Source of the DNA: Oenanthe sinensis | Taxonomy: Eukaryota > Streptophyta > Magnoliopsida > Apiales > Apiaceae | Assembly (NCBI GenBank): GCA_028671895.1 | Contig: CM053800.1 | Span: 17,753,886-17,817,885 of the forward strand | Length of the DNA stretch: 64,000 bases | Direction: 5' to 3' | Part shown: piece by piece, positions 11,831 to 23,194 of the stretch | Layout: each line of letters starts with the position of its first letter | Position numbering within the stretch: position 1 is the first letter of the stretch | Position numbers and translations under genes: made by a program | The notes under the pieces: generated by a model | Database searches by the model: none | The model's input: the letters and a program-made list of their open reading frames with translations, nothing else | What the model was told of the DNA's origin: nothing

Positions 11831-11965
11831 GATAATACTACTTGTATAATATGTTCAGTGCTAGAGGAACAAACATCTTTCATTTCAGTTTCTCAAGAAA
11901 TCTGGAAATGCATAATTTGATCCAGAGAAACCAGCCGTTGAAGATCTACCAATGACACCTGATCA

Positions 11966-12284
11966 CAATCTGGAATTGAATCATCTAGCAAGTCAATTGG
12001 ACTACAGGGTGGAAGATGAGAAGATCTTGAAGGGAACTCTATATAGAAAGATGAAAGAAAATGAAGACAAGATGAATGAGTCAAAGGGAAGAAGAAGAAG
12101 ATAGAAGATTCAATCTCAATCATCAAAATTATCAGAATTCATCTTTCACTGGTATCTGATTACTCTGTCTCAAACTATCTTTGTCAATATTGTAATTCTT
12201 GCTAAGAATAAAAATGTTTAGGAGTTTTGTTACCATCAACAGAAAATTTATGCTTATTTTATATATTCATAAATAGGGGGAGAT
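11966..12284 (+). pseudogene. Family A 3' end fused to unrelated interior (last 45 codons of accessory frame plus tract)
   Basis: From 11966 the sequence is nearly identical to 680-996, starting inside the accessory frame at the codons for NLELNHLAS, continuing through its Arg-rich end and stop (12104) and the polypurine tract (12271-12284). Everything to the left is unrelated to 1-679. The abrupt junction marks a recombination or reverse-transcriptase template switch that replaced the body of a family A element. Confidence 0.85.
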
Positions 12285-13626
12285 TGTTAGGAATTATGAG
12301 TTTTGATGATAACAAATTTCTTAGAATTACAGTAGGGACTTAAAATTTCTGTGTAACTGGTCGATGGATATGACTTATAAATAACCATTGACTAGGAAAC
12401 CAGTTATCAGTTGAAGCTTGTTTATCAACTGATAAACTGGATTGTAGCATTGATTTATGTTTCACTATCAATCGATTGTATTGCCTCGATGGATGCTATG
12501 AAGTAGTCGACTGATGTTATTGACTTCAATTTCTAGCTTCTCAACAGATGTGAAGAATGGCTGATCAATTGTTAATATTTTAAGTCAGAATTCTCACAAG
12601 TGAAGTGATCAACTGATGTTGGAGTCGATGGATGAAGACACTACTCAACGGATGAAAGCTATCAACAGATACAAGTCATTAATGGATGAAGGCAGTCAAC
12701 GGATAAGGAACTGAAAGTCATATGACTAGTCCTATTTGTAATAAGTAGATGACAACTCAACTCAGATAAGAAAGCGAAGTAAATAATAAATATTGAATAT
12801 AGAGGAAGAACAAAAAGAAGCCAAGACAGGACATGACAAGACACAAAGACCACTACAGCAGAAATGAGAATCAACATTGTAGTTAGTCATCCGTGAACCA
12901 GACCAGTGCACAGGGTGTCAACAATGTCAGTGAAGATTCGTCATCAACAAGTTCAAGTGGTTAAAAAGAATGACAGAAGACAGAAGCTGAAAGCTCAAAT
13001 GGATACAAGTTTGTTTAGAATGCAGTGTACAAGAGTCAGAATCCAAGATTGAATATTTGACTGGGTACATGCAGTGGTGAAAAGAAGTATTGTCTAGTTT
13101 AAAGAGTCAGATTATTTCAGTAACAGAAATACTTCTAATTGCAACTGTAGAAACAGCCAAACATGCCGACAGTACTGACTTGAAGAAAAGACGGAAAAAG
13201 AAATGACATAGAAGAAATGAAGAGTCATATATTCTTAAAGGTGGAACCCCGGTTGGAATTGATTTATCATTTCCAAGTCAAAAGGAGTTCGGTTCCATAC
13301 GTTCAGAAGACCACAACTTAGAGCGTAAGGATTTATTTAATTAATAAATATTTTATTTATTTAGTAAATTATATTTATAAATATCTAAATAATATTAGAT
13401 ATTTATTTATTTATTTCTGAATTAAATTTATTATTTATTAATCAAAGATTATAAGTTGTACGGGTCGAAAAGCATTTCTACGGAGCTCATCACTACAGGA
13501 CGAATTAGGCCCTTGCTTTTTCAAATTGAAAAGGGGCAGGTGTTTTTTTGTTGTTAAAGAAACCAATCATAGCTTGCCACTTGTCCAATCAAGAAGAAAA
13601 GAAATGAAAAAGGCTGTTGAGCAAAT

Positions 13627-14007
13627 GTCATACCGAGAGAAATGAAATGTCATTCCGAGAAAATTCAAAAGGCTGTTGAAGGAAATGTCATACCGAGCAA
13701 AGAAAAAGTCATACCGAATTTTCTGAAGAAAAGGTCATACCGAGTTATTTTTTATTATATTAAAAAGTCATACCGATTTTTTAATTAATAAAGAAAAAGG
13801 CCATACCGAATTTCTGTTGAACAAAAGGTCATACCGAGTGATTTTTTATTTAATTAAAAAGTCGTACCGATTTTTTAATTAATAAAAAAAGTCATACCGA
13901 ATTTCTGAAAGTCATACCGAGTGAAAAAAGTCATACCCAGCTATTTCAAATGTCATACAAGGCTTAATTTCATTAAATAAAGTCATAGTAAAAAAGGTCA
14001 TGCTAGC
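13627..14007 (+). repeat. GTCATACCGA motif array in family A LTR (right)
   Basis: Second copy of the array, same order and spacing as in the left LTR, with three motif copies mutated by single substitutions. Confidence 0.8.
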
Positions 14008-14018
14008 TTTTCCACCTC

Positions 14019-14026
14019 TATAAATA
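14019..14026 (+). promoter_or_regulatory. TATA box of family A LTR (right)
   Basis: TATAAATA, at the same LTR position as in the left copy. Confidence 0.6.
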
Positions 14027-14435
14027 TGAGCCTTGAGCTTCATAATTTCGAAGTAGAAAAATCAGTTCAAATTCAGAATTTGTCTGCATTGTAATATTCA
14101 CAGACTTTCTGTGCTGGTTTGATTTTAATTCCTAAAGTAGAACAATTCATGTCAAATTTGTTCTAGGAATTAAAGTTTATTCTACCGGATGTTGTAACAC
14201 CCATTCAAGTTTAATATACATATTTAACTTGAATCTTGTTTACTTACTTACTAATTTCTATATCTTAAATGTTCAATCATAAAAATAGAAAGCTAGTAAG
14301 TCTGCCTCCCAAACACTACAAAGACTCGAACCCTCAGCTAAACAATAATTTAATTCCGCAAATTCTAAAAAGAATTTTAAATTGTTGTCAGTATCGCATT
14401 CAACCCCCCTTCTATGATACTTCCGGGACCCAACA

Positions 14436-15163
14436 GGAACCATCAATGGATAGGGAGTCGATGGATAACTCAATTATCCATCGACACATCAACTGATCAA
14501 CAAATATCCTATCCATCGATGGATAAGCAAAGGAGAATCAACTGATAAGCTTAACAACATTTATCAGTTGATTAAGGTTTCCCAATTTAGTTAAAGACAA
14601 GAAGTATGGGAACTGTGCAGAAACTGAATCAATGGAAGACAGTCCTGTCAGGATTGTGAAGACTTTCAAGGCAACACAGTATTCAAGGAATGTATCAAGA
14701 CAAAGATACTTCCAGGACTAGTCAGTTCAAAAAGAAGACTGTGCAAGTAGCTAGTTTCTATTGTCATGTAAACAATATAAGTTGTAATTTTATATTGCTA
14801 TCTGTCGCTAGAAATTAGGTGTGAAAAAAACTTCTATATAGTTGTTAGAAGCACACAGTAGCAAAGTGAAGAGTGTAGAAAAGCAAAAAGAACTCACTTT
14901 GTAAGCAGCTTGGTATTCGTACCAAGATCTATTGAAAGCAAAAAAAACATACTAGTGGAAAACCAAATCCACTAGTAATTTTTAACATTGTTGTGTTTTG
15001 TTTTCAATAATTTTCTAGTCAAGTTCTTAGTTACATCAGTTCTCTCTATACACAAAAACACTGTCCTTGAAACAAACTTCATTCCGCAAGAAATATACTT
15101 AATTCTTAAGTTTGTATTCAACCCCCCCTTCTCCAAACTTAGTGTACTTAAGGGCAGATAACA
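14436..15163 (+). repeat. 3' part of a different copia LTR (family D)
   Basis: The stretch contains a TATA word (14835-14840), a transcribed-leader-like segment and the signature TTCAACCCCCCCTTCT shared by the copia LTRs here, and it can end at AACA (15160-15163). Directly after comes coding sequence of family B on the opposite strand, not a primer-binding site, so this would be the outer end of a 3' or solo LTR inserted in family B. Its own start is missing because family A ends at 14435. The first 130 bases carry TCGATGGATA and TCAACTGAT words like those of family A, including the 16-bp palindrome TATCCATCGATGGATA at 14510-14525. Confidence 0.65.
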
Positions 15164-18100
15164 GTTTTCTTGTTGTCAGAGTTTATGCCAGAGTTTGATG
15201 GAATCAGAGTTTGAGTAGTAATCAGAGTTTGTCCAGTCAGAGTTTGTTTTCCATCCTTATGACTCCCTTGACCTTTATCATTACCACCATCATCAGGTTT
15301 ATCAGATTTTTGTACAACATCCTTCTTGCATTTGTCCTTTGAAACTTTCTCCCCCTTTCTGGCATCATCCCCTTTTCGAATGGTTAAGATGTCCATAATT
15401 GTTTGCAACATTGTTTGCATGGAGGTGACATTATTAACAATATTATCAACTTTGACTTCCAAAGCATCATGTCTTGAAAAAACATTCTTGAGCTTTAATT
15501 CCAATGCATGTTGAGAAGCTGAAATAGAAGTCTAAACAGATGCACTGGTTTTGCTATCAGAATCCTTCAAATCACAAACTTCATTATGAAGACCTTTTGT
15601 TAACACAGTAATGGCCTTTAAAATAGTTTTCATCTCTGCAGAATTTAATTCAGAATCAGCTTTTTGAATCAGTTCATGAACATGTGGCAATGAAATATCT
15701 TCATTAGAAAATTTCCAAGACATATCCCAGATGGATTATTTGTGAGAGTTAAGAAGATCTTCATGAAATGATTTACCCTTGGAACTAAAATCCCTCTTGA
15801 CACCTTCTTCATCCAAAGCAGCCTCAATTTCACCAGTGAGGGATTCAACAACCAAGTAGTCAGGATATGCCATCCTCAATCTTTTATGTGCATCAAAGGC
15901 ATCTATATGCCATTTCTTGGAGTTGTACCTTTGTGTCTATTGAATGGATAGATCTGTGACTTCTTCATCAGCAAAAATTGGCTCATCAGAGAATGTATCT
16001 TCACCATCAGAGTTTGGCATGTTAGAGTTTGGCAACTCAGAGTTTAAAGATTGAGAAGCAGTCATACTCTGAGTACCTGCAGAAAGAATAGAACATCCTA
16101 AATCACTATGATTTTTTAAAGTAATCTTATTACTTCTCACATCACACATGTCATAACTTTTAATAATCAGAGTTTTTTCACTAGAAATAACTAATTTCTT
16201 TATCAATTGTAACTCTCCTTTTGCCAGATCCAGTGTTTGCCTCTCATTTTTAGTTCTGTTTTTCACACATTTTACCTTAGGCTCACCAGAAAGGCTCAAA
16301 TCACATTGTCCTACAGAAATAAGAGGTGGCTGAGAAAGGAGTTCTATGGTCACATGAATAGTGGTACCCTTTTCAGGACTATTCATGGTCATCCCAGTAG
16401 TGAAAGTAGGGAATATAAATTCTGATCTTATACTATCAGAGAATAGAAATTCTAAAGAAAAGTCAGAGTTTATACCTTGAGTAATTGTTGAAGTTGATGG
16501 AGTTTCCATAGGCTATGCAGAAAAAGGTTGCACCAAAACAGCATCAGAGATTGCCAATGGAACTGTATCAGAGTTTGACTCTCTCAGCATCAGCAACAAC
16601 AAGATCTTCTGTCAGTAATTGATTTCCTTCATCCAAACTTTGATTGGATGGTTCTTGTGTGGAAGAGGGCTTATCAACTGCTTCAACCCTTTGAGCTGAA
16701 GGTTCTTGTTTATTTTACTCCTAATACTTGCTGGCTTCATCTGTTTCTTGGATGGCTGTTGTTGCACTTTGAGAAACATGTTCTTGTGTGCCCGGCCATG
16801 TAGAGATTGCTACCTCAGTTTGAGAGGCATGTTCTTGTGTATCTTGGTCAAATGAGACTTAATTCTTCTTCTTCCTAGTGAATAACTTAGAACTACTAGG
16901 GGCTGGAGATGTTGGAGACTTCTTTGCAGCCTTTTCTTTTCTAACCACCTCAACTAGCTCCCTTACTATTTCATAAGATATCTTATTTATGATTTTCTTG
17001 GGTGAATGAACAGGAGAATCATATACTATAACTGGAGTAGCTTCACTTGCAATATTTGCAAAAGAATCACTTCCTTCTTTCTTGAAAAAATCATCATCTT
17101 TCTCAGTCTTGACCACAATATCAGACTTTATTACATCATCAGAGATTATTGTTGCATCAGAGTTTAATACTTGAAGTTGATCAGATTTTGGCTGATCAGA
17201 GTTTAAGACATCAGAGTTTAGTAGACCTTCAGAGTTTAAGGCTTGTGAAGGATCAGAATTTATTTGGTCAGGGATTGATGCCTTAACCAATCTTCTTCTT
17301 TTCTTTTTGGGTTCAGGCATTGGATTGACATTAAATGGCTTCATGAATGGAACTGGAGGAATCTTAGAAGCCTTCTTCACTGTCTTCTTCAATGGAAATA
17401 CTAGACCTTTATTACTCTCATCAGAATTAGTGGTTTCATCAATCAACCTCCTTTTCTTTGGAGATGACTCCATTACCGATTTTCCTTTCCTTTTCAGTGT
17501 TGGGCTTTGTTGTTGAGAGGTTTGTTTTACAACTGCAATCTTTTGGGAGACTGCAGAGGTTGGCTTCTGTGTTTGGGGATCAGTGTTTAGTTGGTGGCTT
17601 GGGTTAGAATTAAAGGGTGCTAAACTCTGATCCATAGACATAGAAAGAAAATCCCTCTCATACATAGTAGGCATTCTCTGATTTAAGAAAAGCTTGACCC
17701 ATGTTGGATAAAAAAGATTAAGCAATTTACCTTCAGCTTCTTTCTTGGCATCTTTTCTAGTTAAATTAGCAAAAATTCTCCTGTTCATACAGAAACTAGC
17801 TAAACTCTGATCATTCTCAAAACTAACATTAGGCAAGAGATAGCTAAAAATTAATTGTAAAAATCTAGCAAAATATACAGTATGAGCATCATCACTAATC
17901 TTGCTAGCTAACTACCTAATTATCAAACATGGAAAATTAAAGTTCAAGTTATGGGTGAAAGAATACCCAATTTGTTATGAGAGCTGTGGAATGGCATCAA
18001 AATTGGTGCATTTGGCAGTGAATGCCCTTGTGATACAGTCAAAGAAAAAGCTCCACTCTCATCGCAGATGGGGCCTTGTCAGACTCCCCAGCTTGGATAG

Positions 18101-18477
18101 GCTTCCTCCATAACCGATTTCTTTAAAAAAGCCTTTATTTGATCATCATTCACAAGGTCACCATACACAGCCACTTCAGGAAGGTGAAGGGCGTGACGAA
18201 CAACTGCAGGAGTGATTGAGTGTTTGTCATTGCATTGGAATGTTATAACCGGCTCTTCATTATCACCAGCATTGTTAATTTTTGCAGTTGACTAGATTTT
18301 GATCAGAGATTGAGCATTGATGCTATTTGATTCCTGAAGAGCATACCCAATATGGCTTTGCTGTAAAAAGTCCTGAACCACATGAAAATCTTGAGGAGCA
18401 TTAGTTTTAGTCAAGAGTGATATATAATTTATGGCAGCAAATGTGTAATTTTGGAAAGAGAGTCCCTTGGAAGCCAT
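15164..18477 (-). pseudogene. Accessory 3' reading frame of element B, broken
   Basis: The frame begins with ATG at 18477 (MASKGLSFQNYTF) and runs to the family D junction. It changes frame at least twice (segments 18477-18292, 17836-16859 and 16509-15148 are in different or stop-separated frames) and has several in-frame stops. The first 250 or so codons look globular (EWSFFFDC...AFTAKC, FDAIPQL) and resemble the start of the family C accessory frame near 60960. The rest is low-complexity: basic patches such as KKKRRRL (about 17300) and many Asn-Ser-Asp triplets encoded by AACTCTGAT. No transmembrane segment or signal peptide is visible, so envelope is not supported. The basic patches could act in nucleic-acid binding or nuclear import; this is inference. 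Confidence 0.6.
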
Positions 18478-19017
18478 TGATGTACATAGATTTGTAGATA
18501 TGAGAAATTAGGGTTTTAGAAAATGAGAGAGAAAGAGAGGAGTTAAAAATGCAGATGAATAATTCAAAGTGAAAATAAGAATTAAAGTATTCTCTTTTAT
18601 TTGCATATACTCTGTAGTGGGACACATGACAATTTTTGAGTGGCAGAGTAATGAGTAGTGCAATTCTCAAAATACAACATACATGTGTGTATCTGTGTAT
18701 AGATATGAATCATTTTTCATGAAATATATACGCCCTAATGATTACTCCAATCAGAGATTAACAAATATGATGTCACAAAATTAAATATGATGTCATAAAT
18801 AATATCTCAGAGTTTAGCAAGTAGACTTAGATCAAAGTTTATAGTAAACAGAGTTTGCATTTACTGTCAGATTTTACCTCATACTCTGACAGAGTTTACC
18901 ATAAAACTGATAGCTTTTGCTCAGAGATTAGATGTTCCAATGATCAGAGTTAACAACATTTTCTATCAGAGTTTACCATATACTCTAACAGAGTTTATCA
19001 TAAACTTTGATTGTCTG
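18478..19017 (-). other. Non-coding spacer after pol in element B, rich in AAACTCTGA
   Basis: This is the region between the pol stop and the accessory ATG. Between 18800 and 19010 there are many copies or near copies of the element-sense word AAACTCTGA and of GTAAACTCTG, the same words seen in the 5' LTR and in coding sequence. No frame is supported. Confidence 0.65.
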
Positions 19018-20839
19018 CTACTTGCTATCTAGAGTTGAGCCACTTGTCACCATTCCTAATTTAGAAACCAATCTTGTAAAATTTGCTTCACACAGAGGCT
19101 TGGTGAATATGTCTACTAACTGTTGATCTGTGGGAACAAAATGCATTTCAATTGTTTCTTCCATGACATGTTCCCTTATGAAGTGATATCTAATACTGCT
19201 GTGCTTTTTTAGAGAATGTTGAACTGGATTTCCTATCATTACAATAGCACTTTGATTATCACAATAAATAGGATTTTTTTTAAAGTTCAAACCATAGTCT
19301 AACAGTTGATTTTGAGATAGATTTATGATTCTTGTAGAACCATGAAACAATTTTTCCACCTAGAAATTGACAGCTGCTACTTGTGCTTTTCCTATCAATT
19401 TTACATCCTGCAAAATCAGCATCTGAATAGTTTATTAATTTAAAGTCATACTCTCTAGGATACCATAAGCCAAGATTGATGGTGCCCTAGAGATATCTAA
19501 AAATTATCTTAACAACAATCAAATGAGGTTCCATTGGATTTTCCTAAAATCTATCACATAGACAGGTTGCAAACATGATACTTGGTCTACTAGAAGTTAA
19601 ATAGAGAAGTGATCCAATCATTCCTCTGTATGATGTAATGTCTATAGGCTCACCAGTATCTTGATTAAGCTTGGTTGCAGTAGCCATTAGAGTTGTAGCA
19701 GATGCAGAGTCTTACATTTGAAACTTTATAAGTAGATTCATTGTGTATTTAGACGGATTTATAAAAATACCTTCATCAATTTGTCACTTGCAACCCTAGA
19801 AAATAACTCATTTCTCCCATCAAGCTCATTTAATACCTAGATTGCATTAGATTTGAAAATATTTCACAAAGTTTCTCATTATTGGAACCAAATATAATAT
19901 CATCAATATATATATTTGAACCAATAATAAATCTTTACCTTGAGTTCTATAAAATAAGGTTTTATCAATTGTACCTCTTGTGAATCCACTTTCAAGTAGA
20001 AATTGAGCTAGAGTTTTATACTAGGCTGTTGGTGCTTGCTTGAGTCCATATAAAGCTTTATCCAATCTGTAGACATGATTTGGATATTTTGGATTGACAA
20101 AGCCAGGTAGTTGTTCAACATGTACCTCTTCTTCAAGTTCTCCATTTAAAAATGCACTTTTAGCATCCATCTGGTAGACCTTGAATTTCTTATGTGCAGC
20201 ATAAGCAAGAAAGATTCTGATTTCTTCAAGTCTAGCTATAGGTGCAAAGGTTTCATCATAATCAATACCTTCTTGTTGAGAGTAGCCTTTGGTAACTAGT
20301 CTTGCTTTATTTCTTGTTATAATTCCATCAGAGTCTGTCTTGTTTCTGAACACCCATTTTGTGCCAACAATTGATCTCTTCTTTGGCCTTGGTACAAGGG
20401 TCCAAACCTCATTTGTTTAAAACTCATTTAATTCTTCCTGCGTTGCAGTAACCCAATCTGCATCCTTCAAAGCATCTTCAACCTTCTTTGATTCTGTTTG
20501 AGAAAGAAAACTATGAAATAGACATTCATTTTGAGTAGTTTTCCTTGTTTGCACTCCACTTTCTAGATTATTAATAATCAAATCAGGTGTGTGATCTTTA
20601 GTCCATTTTCTTGGATGTGGAAAATTTCTCGAACTAGATGCTCCCCCATTATTAGTGCCTTCATAATATGATTCCTCAGTAAATGCTGATCCTCCCCCTG
20701 AAGTTTTGCTTCCATCACTGTTTGATGACTCAGAGTTTAATTGCTCAAAGTTTGAATGATTAGAATTTGAGTGATCAGTGTTTGTGATTTTAGAGTTTGA
20801 TTGATCAGAGTTTAGGGTTTCAGAGTTTACCATAAACAT
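19018..20839 (-). pseudogene. RT-RNase H of element B, downstream (second) copy
   Basis: It starts with an Asn-Ser-Asp-rich linker (20839-20700), then FPHPRKWTKDHTPD and the RT entry ALKDADWVTATQEEL. Next is RT proper (20353-20021: ARLVTKGYSQ, DETFAPIARLE, MDAKSAFLNGELEEE, YGLKQAP). A decayed stretch (20020-19360) holds the YVDD region but is not readable in one frame. RNase H end follows (19359-19018: IPIYCDNQSAI-like, IRYHFIREHVME, VDIFTKPL) with a stop at 19018. It is not functional: several frameshifts and the palm-centre stretch is lost. It is a duplicate of 20840-22780. Confidence 0.85.
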
Positions 20840-22422
20840 TGATAACTTGTGATCAGAGATTATATGTTCTAATGATCAGAGTTTACTCCATTTCCATCAG
20901 AGTTTACTACATACTCTGATAGAGTTTATCAATATACTCTGATTGTCTGCTACTTTCAATTTGGAGTTGATCCACTTCTCACCATTCCTAATTCAGAAAT
21001 CAATCTTGTAAAAGTTGCTTCACACATGGGCTTGGTGAATATGTCTACAAACTATTGATCTGAGGGAACAAAATGCATTTTAATTGTTCCTTCCATGACA
21101 TGTTCCCTTATGAAGTGATATCTGATACTGATGTGCTTTGTCAGAGAATGTTGAACTGCATTTCCTGTCATTGAAATAGCACTTTGATTATCATAATAAA
21201 TAGGAATTTTGGAAAAGTTCAAACCATAATCTAACAGTTCATTTTTCATCCATAAGATTTTTGCACAACAGCTTCCTGCAGCTATATATTCAGCATTTAC
21301 TGTTGATGTAGAGATAGATTTTTGTTTCTTACTGAACCATGATACAATTCTTCTTCCTAAGAATTGACAACTGCCACTTGTGCTTTTCCTATCAATTTTG
21401 GATCCTGCAAAGTCAGTATCTAAATAGTCTATTAATTTAAAATCAGACTCTCTAGGATACCATAAGCCAAGATTAATGGTGCCTTTAAGATATCTGAAAA
21501 TTTTCTTAACAACAATCAAATGAGGTTTCCTTGGATTTTCCTGAAATCTAGCACATAGTCAGGTTGCAAACATGATGGATGGTCTACTTGCAGTTAAATA
21601 GAGTTGATGCCTTTGTATGCTGTAATACCAGCAGGTTCTCCAGTGTCTTGATCAAGCTTGGTTGCAGTAGCCATTGGAGTTGATGCCGATGCAAGAGTCT
21701 TGCATTTGAAATTTAGTGAGTAGATTCTTTGTATATTTAGACTTATTTATGAAAATCCTTCTTCAGTCTGTTTTACTTGTAGCCCTAGAAAATAATTCAA
21801 TTCTCCCATCATGTTCATTTGATACCTGGACTGCATTAGCTTTGATAATCTTTTACAGAGTTTCTCATTAGTGGAACCAAATATAATATCATCAACATAT
21901 ATTTGAACCAATACTAAATCCTTACCTGAGTTCTATAAAACAAGGTTTTATCAATAGTACCTCTTATGAAACCACTTTAAAGTAAAAATTGAGCCAGAGT
22001 TTCATACCAGGCTCTAGGTGTTTGTTTGAGTCCATATAAAGCTTTATCCATTCTGTAGACATGATTTGGAAATTTTGGATTGACAAAGCCAGGTGGTTGT
22101 TCAACATAAACTTCTTCTTCAAGTTCTCCATTTAAAAATGCACTTTTAACATCCATCTAGTAGACCTTGAATTTCTTGTGTGCAACATAAACAAGAAAGA
22201 TTCTGATTGCTTCAAGTCTAGCTACAGGTGCAAAGGTTTCATCATAATTAATACCTTTTTATTGAGAGTAACCTTTAGCAACTAGTCTTGCTTTGTTCCT
22301 TGTAATGATTCCATCAGAGTTGTCTTGTTTCTAAAAATCCACTTTGTGCCAACAATTGATCTATTCTTTGGCCTTGGAACTAGGGTCCAAACTTCATTTC
22401 TCTCAACCTTATTTAATTCTTC
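20840..22422 (-). pseudogene. RT-RNase H of element B, upstream (first) copy
   Basis: RT between 22420 and 21520 is readable only in pieces (GTKW, DETFAPVARLEAIR, SAFLNGELEEEVYVEQPPGF, YGLKQTP), with stops and frameshifts. RNase H (21519-21052) is open: RYLKGTINLGLWYPRES, DYLDTDFAGSK (catalytic Asp region), STVNAEYIAAGSC, IPIYYDNQSAI. The following non-coding tail (20960-20840) has AAACTCTGA words. Together with the linker at 22423-22780 it forms the first unit of an approximately 1.95-kb tandem duplication. Confidence 0.85.
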
Positions 22423-23194
22423 CTATATTGCAGTAACCCAATCTGCATCCTTCAAAGCATCTCCAACCTTCTTTGGTTCTTTTTGAGAAAGAAAACTATG
22501 AAATATACAGTCATTCTGAGTAGCTTTTCTTGTCTGTACTCCACTTTCTAGATCACCAAAAATTAAGTCAGGTGTGTGATCTTTGGTCCATTTTCTTGGA
22601 TGTGGAAGATTTCTTGAACTAGATACTCCCCCAGGATTTGTGCCTTCATAGAATGATTCTTCTGTAAATGCTGATCTTTCCCCTGAAGTTGTGCTTCCAT
22701 CAGTGTTTGATGACTCAGAGTTTGACTGATCAGAATTTGTGTGATCAGAATTTGTGGTTTCAGAGTTTGATTGGTCAGAGTTTAGGGTGTCAGAGTTTTT
22801 GTTGGTCAGAGTTTGGTCAGGCTCTGATATTTCAATAACTGTGGTTTGTTCTCCAATATCAGTAAATGAATGATATTGCTCCCCCTCAACATATGCAGAA
22901 TCTTCAATTTCTATTTCAATTATTTCTGAGTCAGTGTTTAAGGGATCAGAGTTTGACTCAGCAGAGTTTGTTTCATCATTGTTTAACTCATCAGAGTTTA
23001 GCTCAACAGAGTTTAGCTCATCAGAGTTTGGTTCAACAGAGTTTGTGTTCTGCAATTCATTCTCAAATCTTAGAGTTTCCTGAGCATCTTCATCATGTAA
23101 TCCAGATATTTTTTCCTTCATCAAAAGAGACATTAATTGATTTCATGACTGCCTTTGTCCTTAAATTAAACACTTTGAATGCCCTTGAAGAGGT
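22423..23194 (-). pseudogene. Integrase tail and Asn-Ser-Asp-repeat linker of element B
   Basis: From the element E boundary the minus strand reads the integrase C-terminal words RAFKVFNLRTK and SINVSFDEGK, then a long acidic linker with Asn-Ser-Asp in near-tandem (ELNSVELNSDELN, TLNSDQSNSETTNSDH), then PHPRKWTKDHTPD and the RT entry ALKDADWVTA. The linker joins integrase to RT. Its repeats come from the nucleotide word AACTCTGAT kept in one frame. The segment from about 23133 to 22423 is open. Confidence 0.8.

Larger units (their letters stand above)
997..14435 (+). mobile_element. Element A2: non-autonomous chimeric SIRE-like copia, 13.4 kb
   Basis: The limits are two 2.15-kb LTRs about 99 percent alike, with a primer-binding site after the first and a polypurine tract before the second. 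The interior has no intact gene: a tandem-repeat leader, decayed protease/integrase/RT/RNase H, duplicated non-coding blocks, then the last 45 codons of the family A accessory frame. Because the LTRs are young and the body is dead, it was probably copied with enzymes from another element. No target duplication can be tested because the sequence left of 997 is itself family A interior. Confidence 0.82.
12285..14435 (+). repeat. Family A LTR, right copy (2151 bp)
   Basis: It begins TGTTAGG after a polypurine tract and ends CCCAACA. It matches 997-3149 along its length. The motif array (13627-14007) has three visible changes from the left copy (GTCATTCCGA, GCCATACCGA, GTCGTACCGA). It is followed by a different copia LTR, not by a primer-binding site, so it is a 3' LTR. 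Confidence 0.93.

Noticed and set aside
1374..12877. A hydrophobic 71-codon minus-strand frame at 1374-1589 and 12662-12877
   Set aside because: Antisense in the two family A LTRs; its hydrophobicity reflects the antisense of a purine-rich segment.
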